Part shown: piece by piece, positions 33,160-41,857 of the stretch
Layout of the letters: the number at the start of each line of letters is the position of its first letter
Position numbering within the stretch: the first letter of the stretch is position 1
Assembly (NCBI GenBank): GCA_905235575.1
Contig: CAJOLZ010000009.1
Location: 1-64,000 of the forward strand
Direction: 5' to 3'
DNA: 64,000 nt
Source: an uncultured Bacteroidaceae bacterium
GTDB taxonomy: Bacteria > Bacteroidota > Bacteroidia > Bacteroidales > Bacteroidaceae
Notes under the pieces: generated by a model
What the model was told of the DNA's origin: nothing
What the model saw: the letters and a program-made list of their open reading frames with translations, nothing else
Databases searched by the model: none
Program-made: the position numbers and the translations under genes

Positions 33160-33933
33160 TTATCTTTCAATATCTTTCTTCTTGATGTCACCAAGGGGAT
33201 AGTTGGCAAACATCTCCTCTTCCATCCAGTTGTTGGCCTCGACTGGTGTCTTTTTCCAGCCGCTGCTGCAGGTGCTGACAACTTCTACGAGCGATGCACC
33301 GCGATGCTCCATGCAGTTCTGGAATGCCTGACGGATGGCTCGTTTTGTACGATTGATGGCAGCCACGGTGTGCACAGCCTGACGTGTTACGTAGCATGTG
33401 CCGTTGAGTGTGGCAGCAATCTCCGTTATCTTCAGCGGGAATCCGTGCAGGTCGGCCTGACGTCCATAAGGACATGTGGAGGTCTTCATGCCCATCAATG
33501 TTGTCGGGGCCATCTGTCCGCCCGTCATGCCGTAGATGGCATTATTGATGAAGATGACTGCAATGTCATCACCACGGTTCAGACTGTGAATGGTCTCTGC
33601 GGTGCCTATACAGGCAAAGTCGCCGTCGCCCTGATAGGTAAACACTAAGTGATCGGGATTGAGACGCTTGGCGGCACAGGCTACAGCCGGTGCACGTCCG
33701 TGGGCAGCTTCTATCCAGTCGATGTCGATATAGTTGCAGGCAAAAACGGCACAACCCACAGGACAAATGCCTGTCGTGCGGTCTGCCAATCCCATTTCCT
33801 CCACCACTTCGGCAATCAGTTTATGCACTACGCCGTGACTGCAGCCCGGGCAATAGTGCATGGGCACATCGTTCATCAACGTGGGTTTATGATATACCAG
33901 ATTGGAGGGCTGTATGATTTCTTCTCTTGTCAT
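33160..33933 (-). CDS. korB: 2-oxoacid:ferredoxin oxidoreductase, beta (TPP-binding) subunit
   Basis: A 257-residue thiamine-pyrophosphate subunit. YCPGCSHGVVHK at residues 27-38 is the N-terminal cofactor-binding segment, and GDGDFACIGTAETIHSLNRGDDIAVIFINNAIYGMTGGQ (near 98-136) is the TPP/Mg motif GDGD-NN. It pairs with KorA to form the active site. It is separated from korA by a small membrane-protein gene rather than adjacent, an arrangement I recall from other Bacteroidales. Confidence 0.92.
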   Translation of the reverse strand: MTREEIIQPSNLVYHKPTLMNDVPMHYCPGCSHGVVHKLIAEVVEEMGLADRTTGICPVGCAVFACNYIDIDWIEAAHGRAPAVACAAKRLNPDHLVFTYQGDGDFACIGTAETIHSLNRGDDIAVIFINNAIYGMTGGQMAPTTLMGMKTSTCPYGRQADLHGFPLKITEIAATLNGTCYVTRQAVHTVAAINRTKRAIRQAFQNCMEHRGASLVEVVSTCSSGWKKTPVEANNWMEEEMFANYPLGDIKKKDIER

Positions 33934-33957
33934 TTCCTTATTCTTATTCAGTTTTCT

Positions 33958-34197
33958 TCATCCCATGAAGCGTACGAAGAACTCCACGATTTTCAGTACC
34001 ATGCCCAACGCAATAACCGAAAGTGCAGCCAGGTGATGTTGCCCGTCGGCATAGTACCATACGATGCCGACAAAGGCCAGCAACAGGAATGCGATGTTGA
34101 GCATGCGACGCACTCCGTCGTTCGAACCACGTTTCTTGCGCTTACGACGTATCTGTTCCACTTGTTCTTCCAAGGTGAGTTCTTCCGTTTTGCTCAT
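33958..34197 (-). CDS. Small membrane protein within the kor operon
   Basis: A 79-residue protein of unknown function: a charged, Lys/Arg-rich N-terminus (residues 1-30, QIRRKRKKRG) and two hydrophobic helices (about 32-48 and 56-75) ending in FVRFMG. Positive-inside topology puts the N-terminus in the cytoplasm. It lies 5 bp after korA and 24 bp before korB, so it is co-transcribed with the oxidoreductase and might tether it to the membrane; that role is speculation. Confidence 0.75.
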   Translation of the reverse strand: MSKTEELTLEEQVEQIRRKRKKRGSNDGVRRMLNIAFLLLAFVGIVWYYADGQHHLAALSVIALGMVLKIVEFFVRFMG

Positions 34198-34202
34198 GAA
34201 GT

Positions 34203-35294
34203 TCAGAATTTAACGGTCAGTTTGTTCTTTATTACCTCCACAACTTCTTCGGGCGTGGGCACCATACCTCCCATGCGTCCGTAGTGTATTACGGGGCATC
34301 GTCCCATGACGCTCAGCCGCACATCGTCCACCATCTGCCCGGCGTTGATTTCCAGACAGAGTATGGCCTTCATGCGTTCCGAGAGAGCCTGAATCTGATG
34401 TGCGGGGAAAGGCCATAGTGTAATGGGGCGCAACATGCCGATGCGCAGGCCTTCCTGACGGCAAATCTCGATGGCTTTCTGAGCGATGCGTGCTGCACTG
34501 CCAAAGGATACTATCAGATATTCGGCATCTTCGGTAAGATATTCTTCATAGCGCACCTCGTTTTCGCGAATGGTGCGGAATTTCTCTTGCAGGTGTTGGT
34601 TGTGTCGTTCCATCCATGCAGGGTCCAGACTGAGCGAGGTGAGCACGTTGTTCTTGCGTCCTTTGCATCCATTGGCTGCCCATGGGCATTCGCGTCGTAT
34701 CTCTTCTTCGGTGCGACGTGGTTTGTAGGGTGGCAGCACCACTTTCTCCATCATCTGCCCGATAACTCCGTCGGAGAGAATCATAGTCGGCATGCGATAA
34801 CGGAATGCGAGCGTGAAAGCCAAATCCATAAAATCGGCCATCTCCTGCACACTGGCCGGTGCCAGCACGATGACGTTGTAGTCACCGTTGCCTCCGCCGC
34901 GTGTGCTCTGATAATAGTCGCTTTGACTGGGCTGGATGGTACCCAGTCCTGGACCTCCGCGCTGTACATTGACTATGACACCTGGTATCTCGGCACCAGA
35001 CATATAGGTGATGCCTTCCTGCATCAGTGCTACGCCAGGACTGCTCGACGATGTCATCACTCGTTTTCCTACTGCACCGCCGCCGTAAACCATATTGATG
35101 CTGGCCAACTCGCTCTCGGCCTGCACCACCACCATGCCGGTGGTCTCCCAAGGCTTCTCAAGCGCCAGTGTTTCCAAAATCTCGCTTTGTGGCGTGATGG
35201 GATAACCGAAGAAACCATCACACCCGCAGCGGATGGCTGCGTGGGCGATGGCCTCGTTACCTTTCATTAAAACAATTTCTTTCTCTTGTGCCAT
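34203..35294 (-). CDS. korA: 2-oxoacid:ferredoxin oxidoreductase, alpha subunit
   Basis: A 363-residue alpha subunit with the pyruvate-flavodoxin-oxidoreductase N-terminal domain (MKGNEAIAHAAIRCGCDGFFGYPITPQSEILE at residues 10-41), the middle GGGAVGKRVMTSSSSPGVALMQEGITYM segment, and the transketolase C-terminal-like domain (about 245-345). It binds CoA and 2-oxoacid together with KorB. Gene spacing of 18 bp from korD and 5 bp to the small membrane-protein gene indicates one operon. Confidence 0.92.
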   Translation of the reverse strand: MAQEKEIVLMKGNEAIAHAAIRCGCDGFFGYPITPQSEILETLALEKPWETTGMVVVQAESELASINMVYGGGAVGKRVMTSSSSPGVALMQEGITYMSGAEIPGVIVNVQRGGPGLGTIQPSQSDYYQSTRGGGNGDYNVIVLAPASVQEMADFMDLAFTLAFRYRMPTMILSDGVIGQMMEKVVLPPYKPRRTEEEIRRECPWAANGCKGRKNNVLTSLSLDPAWMERHNQHLQEKFRTIRENEVRYEEYLTEDAEYLIVSFGSAARIAQKAIEICRQEGLRIGMLRPITLWPFPAHQIQALSERMKAILCLEINAGQMVDDVRLSVMGRCPVIHYGRMGGMVPTPEEVVEVIKNKLTVKF

Positions 35295-35312
35295 GGCTAA
35301 ATTGTAGTTGGC

Positions 35313-35543
35313 TTAGGCTTCTTTCGTACGATAAACACTGATGCATCCGTCTGGACATACGATGGCGCACGAAGTGCAACCATTGCATGATGTCCAGTCC
35401 TCCTGCACAGCATACGAATAACCTTTCATGTTGACGGACTTTTCCGCAAGGTGTATTATGTGCAGTGGACAGGCTACTACGCACAGGCCGCAGCCTTTGC
35501 ATCGTTCTGTGTCCACCACTATGGCACCTCTTGTCTTGCCCAT
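35313..35543 (-). CDS. korD: 2-oxoacid:ferredoxin oxidoreductase, delta (4Fe-4S) subunit
   Basis: A 76-residue ferredoxin-like subunit with two CxxCxxCxxxCP motifs: CKGCGLCVVACP at residues 15-26 and CNGCTSCAIVCP at 53-64. The two 4Fe-4S clusters pass electrons from the TPP site to free ferredoxin. It is the first kor gene after the small TPR gene. Confidence 0.93.
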   Translation of the reverse strand: MGKTRGAIVVDTERCKGCGLCVVACPLHIIHLAEKSVNMKGYSYAVQEDWTSCNGCTSCAIVCPDGCISVYRTKEA

Positions 35544-35686
35544 AATCTTTTTACCTCTTTTTTATGCCCGACGGCAGTGACCGGAGGCTGATGTCTGAAG
35601 TCTTCAGTTTCAGTCCTCGGATTGCCAACAGGGCTTTGTGTTAAACATTGATTATTTAATTATTTCTCTCAGACGCAGTCAGTCGT

Positions 35687-35866
35687 TTAGGGATTGTATA
35701 TCGCACGGCAACGATAGTCCAGAATGTTGAGCAGCATTTCGCGTGCCTTGGCTGCTGGACTCTCAGGGTTCAGCGCGATAGCCTCGGCATAACATTCCAG
35801 TGCATTTTTCCAATCACCTTGGCGTCGGAAATCATTGCCTCGGCGATAATACTCTTCGTCGCTCAT
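35687..35866 (-). CDS. Small TPR-like protein preceding the kor operon
   Basis: A 59-residue protein read from the ATG at 35866 to the TAA at 35687: MSDEEYYRRGNDFRRQGDWK, then a segment containing ALECYAEAIALNPESPAAKA and ILDYRC. It has a single tetratricopeptide motif (RGNDFRRQGDW...ALECYAEAIALNP). I recall a very similar short TPR protein next to korD in other Bacteroidales, which supports it as real. It starts 11 bp after the DUF4468 stop and lies 143 bp upstream of korD. Function unknown. Confidence 0.8.
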   Translation of the reverse strand: MSDEEYYRRGNDFRRQGDWKNALECYAEAIALNPESPAAKAREMLLNILDYRCRAIYNP

Positions 35867-35877
35867 TCCTGCGGTTC

Positions 35878-36504
35878 TTATTCGATGACGGTTGTAGCAC
35901 GTTTCCTCTGCGTGGGCTGTGCTGGCTCCTCAAAAGCGTTCATTGCACTCTCGAAGATGGCTTCCACGCGGTCGACAGTCTTTATGCGGAACTTACCGCT
36001 TCGGGGATACAGTTTTGTGTTCTTCTTGTTCACTGCCTCCTTGTCGGAGATCCATTCTTCGGCTTTGTAGTTCTCGCCACGCATACCGTCCATGTCCTCG
36101 TTGTAGTAATAGGTGATACGAGTCAGCATCATGTTCACCTGTCCTTCTGTCACCGTGGCAGAGAGTTGGTAGCGGAAGCGTGTGCGGTCAAGCAGCAATG
36201 GCAATTTGCGGAATGTCATGTACTCTTCGTTGCGCACTGAGATGATACCATCCTCCTTGCCGTCAGAAACGATACTTGTGCGTTCGCCTGGGATGCCTTT
36301 TGCCAGAATGGAATCCTGCATGAAGCGATACATCACATCGTATATCTCCTGCTTGCTCTTGCCGGGCACGGCAAAGGTCTTGCTGAACGTAACAATTCCG
36401 TTCACCTCAGGCACAGCGCCTTTGAGATACTTCGCATCGGTCTTTCCCTTGGCTGTCAGCAACAGAGGGAAAGCGATGAATACTGCGAAAAGAATTTTTT
36501 TCAT
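35878..36504 (-). CDS. DUF4468 domain-containing protein
   Basis: A 208-residue exported protein with signal peptide MKKILFAVFIAFPLLLTAKG. The remainder (VNGIVTFSKTFAVPGKSKQEIYDVMYRFM, then DRTRFRYQLSATVTEGQVNMMLTRITYYYNE) matches DUF4468, a Bacteroidetes family with a TBP-like fold of unknown function. The C-terminal 30 residues are charged and end TQRKRATTVIE. It lies 38 bp after the ABC permease gene and 11 bp before the small TPR gene. Confidence 0.87.
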   Translation of the reverse strand: MKKILFAVFIAFPLLLTAKGKTDAKYLKGAVPEVNGIVTFSKTFAVPGKSKQEIYDVMYRFMQDSILAKGIPGERTSIVSDGKEDGIISVRNEEYMTFRKLPLLLDRTRFRYQLSATVTEGQVNMMLTRITYYYNEDMDGMRGENYKAEEWISDKEAVNKKNTKLYPRSGKFRIKTVDRVEAIFESAMNAFEEPAQPTQRKRATTVIE

Positions 36505-36542
36505 GTCGCTATTAATTATTTTGTGTGTTTGTTATTCTTGTC

Positions 36543-37766
36543 TTATTCGTATCTGAGTGCTTCTATTGGATCCATGCGAGCTGCCTTGCGAGCCGGAACG
36601 TATCCAAAGAAGATGCCGATGAAGGCACAGACGCTGAAACTCAGGCCCACGCTCCAAAGGGGCACACTGCTGGGTAGCATGAAGAAGTTCTTCGCCAGCC
36701 AACTTCCGCCGTACCCCAGGGCAATGCCAAGAAAGGCGCCAGTCAGACTTATCATGATGCTCTCGATGAGGAATTGGCTCATGATGTCGATGCCGCGTGC
36801 GCCGACAGACATGCGCAGACCGATTTCTTTAGTACGTTCAGTAACGCTCACCAGCATGATATTCATGATGCCGATACCTGCCACCAGCAACGAGAATGCT
36901 GCTGCCACCACCAGGATGATAGTGATGGTGTCCATCGTGCTGCTCATGGTTTCCATCATTTCCTGCTGCGATCGGATGGTGAAGTCGTTCTCCATATCTT
37001 CTTTCAGCTTATGGTTGCGTCGCAGGATTCCTGTCACCTCTTCGATAGCTTCGTCGCTAAGTTCTTCCGTCAGTGCGCTCACCACAATGCTGTTGAAGTA
37101 TGTTTGGGCTGCTATTCGCTTCATAACGGTGGTGTAGGGCGCAATAATCACGTTGTCCTGGTCCATACCCCACGAGTTATAGCCTTTGGCTTTCAGCACT
37201 CCTACAATACGGAAAGGGATGCTCTTGAAGCGGATTGTCTTGCCGACGGCATCGAAGTTCTTGTCGCCGAAGAGTTGTTCTACGACGGTCTTTCCAACGA
37301 TGCACACCTTGGCGCTCTTCTTCACGTCTTCTTCGGTGAAGCATTCGCCGTTCTCTACGCTCCATAGCTTTATGTCGAGATATTCGGGACTTTCGCCGTA
37401 GAGTGATGAGGTGGTGTTGTTGGCTCCGTAGATTACTTGTCCGCTGCTTGTTACCTCGGGACTTGTGTGGCTCACCAGTGTTGCTTCGTCGACGATGCTT
37501 TCATAGTCGCTCTGCTTGAGAGTCTGCATTTCGCTCGGGTCACGGCGTACACCGCCTCGCATGTCGGCTCCGGGACGGATGGTCAGCAGGTTTGTGCCCA
37601 TCTTGCTCAGGTCGGCGCGCACGCTCTGCTTCGAGCCTTGACCGATGGCCATCATGATGATGACAGCTGCGACGCCTATGATGATGCCGAGCATGCTCAG
37701 GAAAGAGCGGAACTTATTGCTCAGTATGGCCGTGAAGGCCACTTTCAGAAGGTTCTTTATGCTCAT
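36543..37766 (-). CDS. ABC transporter permease, MacB type
   Basis: A 407-residue permease with an N-terminal membrane helix (residues 22-42, FLSMLGIIIGVAAVIIMMAIG), a large periplasmic MacB-PCD domain (about 45-250), and three C-terminal helices (MDTITIILVVAAAFSLLVAGIGIMNIMLVSVTERTKEIGLR; a helix near 335; and a last near 375) before the EALRYE tail. MacB-type systems use ATP hydrolysis to drive substrate from the periplasm through TolC. Here ATPase and permease are separate proteins, unlike E. coli MacB where they are fused. Confidence 0.92.
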   Translation of the reverse strand: MSIKNLLKVAFTAILSNKFRSFLSMLGIIIGVAAVIIMMAIGQGSKQSVRADLSKMGTNLLTIRPGADMRGGVRRDPSEMQTLKQSDYESIVDEATLVSHTSPEVTSSGQVIYGANNTTSSLYGESPEYLDIKLWSVENGECFTEEDVKKSAKVCIVGKTVVEQLFGDKNFDAVGKTIRFKSIPFRIVGVLKAKGYNSWGMDQDNVIIAPYTTVMKRIAAQTYFNSIVVSALTEELSDEAIEEVTGILRRNHKLKEDMENDFTIRSQQEMMETMSSTMDTITIILVVAAAFSLLVAGIGIMNIMLVSVTERTKEIGLRMSVGARGIDIMSQFLIESIMISLTGAFLGIALGYGGSWLAKNFFMLPSSVPLWSVGLSFSVCAFIGIFFGYVPARKAARMDPIEALRYE

Positions 37767-37806
37767 GTTGTTCTTGTCTTAATTCGCCGGTTCGCGTGGT
37801 TCACTC

Positions 37807-38565
37807 TCAGTCGTTGTCTTTGGGAAGTGCTGCCAGCGCTTTGCGGGCGTCTTGAATGTTTTCGTTCAGACGGTCTTCGCAGATGACGCCGTCGCGCAGC
37901 ATGATGTTGCGGCTGCTGTATTGTGCAATCTCGGGATTGTGGGTCACGAAGATGATGGTGCGTCCTTGGCGGTGGAGGTCTTGGAAGAGGCAGAGAATCT
38001 CGAAACTGGTACGGGTGTCCAGGTTACCTGTAGCCTCGTCAGCCAGCACCACGGCGGGGTTGTTGACCAGGGCGCGTGCGATGGCCACACGTTGCATCTG
38101 TCCACCTGACATCTGGTTGCTCTTGTGCTCCAGACGGTCACCCAGCCCCACGGCTTTCAGTGCTTCTATGGCAGCCTGCTTGCGTTGCTTGGCCGAGTAG
38201 TTCTTGTTATACATCAGTGGCAACTCTACATTCTCCACGGCAGTGGTCTTTGCCAGCAGATTGTAGTTCTGGAAGATGAATCCAATCTTTCGGTTGCGCA
38301 GGATGGCCCGTTCGCTGCGGCGCATCTGGCGTACCGGTGTGCCGTCCAGGATGTATTCGCCGCTGGTGGGCGTGTCCAGGCATCCCAGTTGGTTCAGCAG
38401 CGTACTCTTTCCGGAGCCCGATGTGCCCATGATGGTCACGAACTCGCCTTCGTGAATCTTGAAGCTCACGCCGCGCAAGGCTTTCACCACCTCGCTGCCC
38501 ACGATGAAATCGCGTTTCACGTTTTGCAGTTCTATGACTACTTTGTTTTTCTCGTAGTTCTCCAT
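37807..38565 (-). CDS. ABC transporter ATP-binding protein (MacB/LolD type)
   Basis: A 252-residue ATPase with Walker A GTSGSGKST near residue 49, the Q-loop in IFQNYNLL, the signature QMSGGQMQRVAIARAL, Walker B VVLADEATGNLDT and the H-loop FVTHNP. The layout and the VKALRGVSFKIHEGEF start match the ATPases paired with MacB-type permeases. It is encoded between the adaptor and permease genes. Confidence 0.95.
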   Translation of the reverse strand: MENYEKNKVVIELQNVKRDFIVGSEVVKALRGVSFKIHEGEFVTIMGTSGSGKSTLLNQLGCLDTPTSGEYILDGTPVRQMRRSERAILRNRKIGFIFQNYNLLAKTTAVENVELPLMYNKNYSAKQRKQAAIEALKAVGLGDRLEHKSNQMSGGQMQRVAIARALVNNPAVVLADEATGNLDTRTSFEILCLFQDLHRQGRTIIFVTHNPEIAQYSSRNIMLRDGVICEDRLNENIQDARKALAALPKDND

Positions 38566-38589
38566 AAGTGAAGCGGATGGCCCAGAGGC

Positions 38590-39786
38590 TTACCTCCTGT
38601 TGTTATTGTTGTTTCGGTTGTTGTTGTTGTTGTTACCGTTGTTGCGGTTTCTCGGACGTGGCATGAAGGGGTTGCTGTTCTGCTGTTCTTCCACTTCGGG
38701 CATGCTGCTCACGGCCTCGGTGATGACCATCGTTCCCGGGTCTATTCCGCCCGTCACTTGTGTGAGCGTGCCGTTGGTGATGCCTATGGTGATGGGATAT
38801 GCTTTCAGCTCAGAACCGTTCTTCACCCACACTTTCAGCTTGGAATCGGTGCCTACGATGGTCTCGCCCTTGTTGAGCATGGCTTCGCTGGGATTGAAGC
38901 GCAGTGCCTTGTTGGGTACTGCAAGCACGTCTTTCATCTCCAATGTATAGATGGTTACGTTGGCTGTCAGTCCGGGTTTCAGCTTCAGGTCTTCGTTGGG
39001 GGCACTGATGACCACTTCATACGTCACGACGTTGCTCTCGGTGGTGGCTTGCTGGCGCACCTGTGTCACCATTCCGTTGAAGACATCGTCGGGGTAGGCA
39101 TCAACGGTGAATGTCACGCGCTGTCCGTCTTTCACTTCGCCTATGTCAGCCTCGTCCACGTTGGCTATCACGCGCATGTTGGTCAGGTCCTGTGCGATGG
39201 TGAACAGTGTGGGGGTGTTGAAGCTCGAAGCCACGGTCTGTCCTTCCTCCACTTCCTTACTCAGCACCACGCCGTCAATGGGGCTTGTGATGGTTGCATA
39301 GCCCAGGTTGGTCTGTGCCTTCTTCACGTTCTCCTTCTGTGTCGTCACGGTCTGTTCGGCACGGATATACGAGAGGCGTGCCTGCTCGTAGTCGTTGGCG
39401 CTGATGAGGCCTTTGTCGTAGAGTGTCTTGTAGCGTTCGTAGTTTGTCTTCTGATACTCCAGCTCGCTCTGTGCGCTCTTCAGGTTGGCTTGTGTGCTGC
39501 TCAGTTCGCTCAGCAGATTGGTGCGGTCCAGCTCTGCTATCACGTCGCCGGCCTTCACGATGCTGTTGTAGTCAACGTACAGTTTGCTCACGATGCCGCT
39601 CACCTGTGTACCCACGTCGACGCTGGTCACCGGTTCTATGGTTCCGGTGGCTGTCACGCTGGTGGTGATGTCCTGCTTCTGGACTTCCACTTCGGTGTAT
39701 GTGAGGTTGATTTTCTTGCCGCAGCTGCTTGCTATTCCTGCAGCGAGCAGGATGGCAGCCAGTTTGGTGAGATTCTTCGCTTTCAT
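38590..39786 (-). CDS. Periplasmic adaptor subunit of an efflux pump (MacA/HlyD type) with Asn-rich tail
   Basis: A 398-residue membrane-fusion protein with a lipoprotein signal (LTKLAAILLAAGIASSC, Cys at about 22). The order is typical: a beta-barrel/lipoyl segment (SVDVGTQVSGIVSKLYVDYNSIVKAGDVIAEL), an alpha-helical hairpin (about 95-160), the second lipoyl half (NLGYATITSPIDGVVLSKEVEEGQTV), then beta-barrel and proximal domains. The last 25 residues are almost only Asn, Arg and Gly, encoded by a (GTT)n-like tract on the plus strand. The start at 39786 gives a normal lipoprotein; a longer frame from 39822 is less likely. Confidence 0.92.
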   Translation of the reverse strand: MKAKNLTKLAAILLAAGIASSCGKKINLTYTEVEVQKQDITTSVTATGTIEPVTSVDVGTQVSGIVSKLYVDYNSIVKAGDVIAELDRTNLLSELSSTQANLKSAQSELEYQKTNYERYKTLYDKGLISANDYEQARLSYIRAEQTVTTQKENVKKAQTNLGYATITSPIDGVVLSKEVEEGQTVASSFNTPTLFTIAQDLTNMRVIANVDEADIGEVKDGQRVTFTVDAYPDDVFNGMVTQVRQQATTESNVVTYEVVISAPNEDLKLKPGLTANVTIYTLEMKDVLAVPNKALRFNPSEAMLNKGETIVGTDSKLKVWVKNGSELKAYPITIGITNGTLTQVTGGIDPGTMVITEAVSSMPEVEEQQNSNPFMPRPRNRNNGNNNNNNRNNNNNRR

Positions 39787-39818
39787 GTTATTTTGCTTAT
39801 GAATTTTCGTTTTTCTTT

Positions 39819-41156
39819 TCAAAGGTCTATCTCTTCGCCAGTGTAGAATTTCAGCAGCTGGATGTTCAACAGTGTGGTGTATTTGCTCTGCAGCAGTGCC
39901 TGTTGGGCCGAGAGCAGGTTGTCGCGTCCCTCCAGCACTTCCACCACGTTTTTCAGACCGTTGTTGAACTGCTCGTTCAGCAGGTTGTAGCTCTCCAACT
40001 GACTTTTCACGCGGGCCTGTGCTGCAACGAAGTTCTGTTGCTGCGAATTGGCGTTTATCCAGTATTGCTCGATGGTATTGCTGAGTGTATTTTTGCGGTC
40101 CTGCAGGTCGAGTTGCGAGGAGGCGCGTTGCAGCTTGGCTTGTTTCACGTTGCTGCGGGTGCGGCGGTTGTCGAAGATGGGCACGCTCACGGTCACTCCG
40201 GCACTGGCGTTCAGGTTGCGCTTCATCTGCGCCCCGGCGCTTTTCTGACTGGCGCTGTAGTGGCTGTCACCCACACCGGCACTCACGCCCACGGTGGGCA
40301 GGTAGCCGCGGCGTGCTATGTCCAGGCTCATTTCGGCTGCGTCCAGGCTCAGCTCGGCACTCCGAATCTCGGGGCGGGTGGCCAGTGCGCGTTCGTATGC
40401 TTCCTCGGCATTGGGGATGAGCGCCAGTGCTTTCTCGTCGGACGGAGCCTCGCCACGTACGTCGAAGGGGATGCTCAGGTCCAGTTCGAGTAGCGCTTTC
40501 AGCTGACGTTTGTAGTTGGCAATCTGGGCCTCGCTGTTCGTCACGTCGTAGGTGGCCGAGCTCAGTTGGGCTTCCAGCTGCGTCAGGTCGGCGCGAGCCA
40601 TCTGGCCCTGGTTCAGCATCTCCACGCCGCGGTCATACTGGCTCTGAGCCGTCTCGCGCAGCATCTCGTTCACCTTCTTTGCCTCCTTGGTATACATTAT
40701 CTGCACGTACAGCTGTGCAATCTCCTCCTGGATGCTCAGCTCACTCTGCTCCGTGGCCAGTTGGCTTATCTCGTTCTGTAGTTTCTGAGCCTCGATGTTT
40801 TTCAGGTTGATGCCACCGTTCCACACGGTCCAGCTGGCGTTCAGTCCGTACGACCCCTGGTAGGTCACTTTGTTGGAGGTATTTGTCACCTGTCCGTTCT
40901 GCACGATGGCCGTCGTTTCCTCAAAAGGACGGTAGTTCATCGACTGGTTTGTGCTGAAACTCAGGCTCGGGAACAGTGCACCCTTGTTCTGCGACAGCGT
41001 CACGTCGCCCTGCTCCTGGCTGATACGGTTTTTCTGAATCTGAATGTTGTTCTGCAAAGCGTGGTTTATGCAGTCTTGCAGGCTCCACGCCTCCTGTGCG
41101 CATGCCGGCCCCGTTGACAGAATCGCCAGCGCAAAGATGATGCTCAGTTTCTTCAT
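39819..41156 (-). CDS. TolC family outer-membrane efflux protein
   Basis: A 445-residue TolC/OEP protein with signal peptide MKKLSIIFALAILSTGPACAQ. After AWSLQDCINHALQNNIQIQKNRI it shows the two internal OEP repeats, each with long coiled helices (residues about 125-215 and 325-430). It forms the trimeric outer-membrane duct for the MacAB-like pump whose genes follow, with 32 bp to the adaptor. Promoter box at 41185-41192. Confidence 0.94.
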   Translation of the reverse strand: MKKLSIIFALAILSTGPACAQEAWSLQDCINHALQNNIQIQKNRISQEQGDVTLSQNKGALFPSLSFSTNQSMNYRPFEETTAIVQNGQVTNTSNKVTYQGSYGLNASWTVWNGGINLKNIEAQKLQNEISQLATEQSELSIQEEIAQLYVQIMYTKEAKKVNEMLRETAQSQYDRGVEMLNQGQMARADLTQLEAQLSSATYDVTNSEAQIANYKRQLKALLELDLSIPFDVRGEAPSDEKALALIPNAEEAYERALATRPEIRSAELSLDAAEMSLDIARRGYLPTVGVSAGVGDSHYSASQKSAGAQMKRNLNASAGVTVSVPIFDNRRTRSNVKQAKLQRASSQLDLQDRKNTLSNTIEQYWINANSQQQNFVAAQARVKSQLESYNLLNEQFNNGLKNVVEVLEGRDNLLSAQQALLQSKYTTLLNIQLLKFYTGEEIDL

Positions 41157-41184
41157 GAAAATAGTCTTTTATCCAATATGGCTG

Positions 41185-41192
41185 CAAAGGTA
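41185..41192 (-). promoter_or_regulatory. Bacteroidetes -7 promoter box for the efflux operon
   Basis: Reads TACCTTTG on the minus strand, 28 bp upstream of the tolC-like ATG at 41156. Confidence 0.6.
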
Positions 41193-41388
41193 CGGCTTTT
41201 TTTAGATATATGATAGTGCGCGCGTCGTTTTTTATGTTTTTTTAGTATTGAGAGGCCACTTCTGCCTTCCCCAGACCTCTGTGTTCTGCAGGCGATGGCA
41301 CCGCGACCGATGTATTGTACAGCATGACTTGAAATCTTTAATATGTAATGATATCGGAAGATGCTCTATCCTCAGCTGAAGCTGGGGG

Positions 41389-41600
41389 CATCGAAAAACT
41401 GTGTGAAGAAAAGTGAGAATGGATGAGCCTCGCTGCGCAGGAGTGAAGAGTTCGAAACGACGGATTTGCAACCTCTTGATTATCAACACTTGCAAATTTT
41501 GCATTTTCCTCGTCTCTGCCCGAAAATTCCCGTCAAAACGAGCTTCTTCCGAAAACGCACCGTGCTGCGACACCCGTCGCACCACGTTGCGACAAGCTGC
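41389..41600 (-). repeat. Long intergenic element, copy 3 (contains R8)
   Basis: Blocks in order on the plus strand: CATCGAAAAACTG, GTGAGAATGGATGAGCC at 41413, CTTGATTATCA near 41476, CTTCTTCCGAAAACGC, then R8. It lies upstream of the ribE promoter with the palindromic end facing the gene. It fills much of the 701-bp gap 41157-41857. Confidence 0.75.
41551..41600 (-). repeat. Palindromic intergenic repeat, copy R8
   Basis: GAAAACGCACCGTGC, then TGCGAC-ACCC-GTCGCA, then CCACGTTGCGAC and AAGCTGC. Two units, T-run on the minus strand. Confidence 0.8.
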
Positions 41601-41782
41601 ACATCGTGCCGCGCCCCGAGAAAAAGAACCTTGCGACATTCTGCGCTCAGAAAAGTGTAAACATAACATCATGCGTTCTTTCCTCGTTTTTCTCATATCG
41701 ATGAAATTGACTTCCTATGGAAAATTAGGACGAGAAATACAATATCAGGACAGACGGTTTCCTCAGTTTTTCCGTGTTTCGT

Positions 41783-41813
41783 TTTGTGGTGTGACGCAAA
41801 AACTCTATCTTTG
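41783..41813 (+). promoter_or_regulatory. Promoter of ribE
   Basis: TTTG at 41783-41786, 19-bp spacer and TATCTTTG at 41806-41813; about 40 bp before the ATG at 41858. Confidence 0.75.
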
Positions 41814-41857
41814 TCCTGCGAGAGAAACGAAATGAATCAAACTAAAGACGACTGCTT

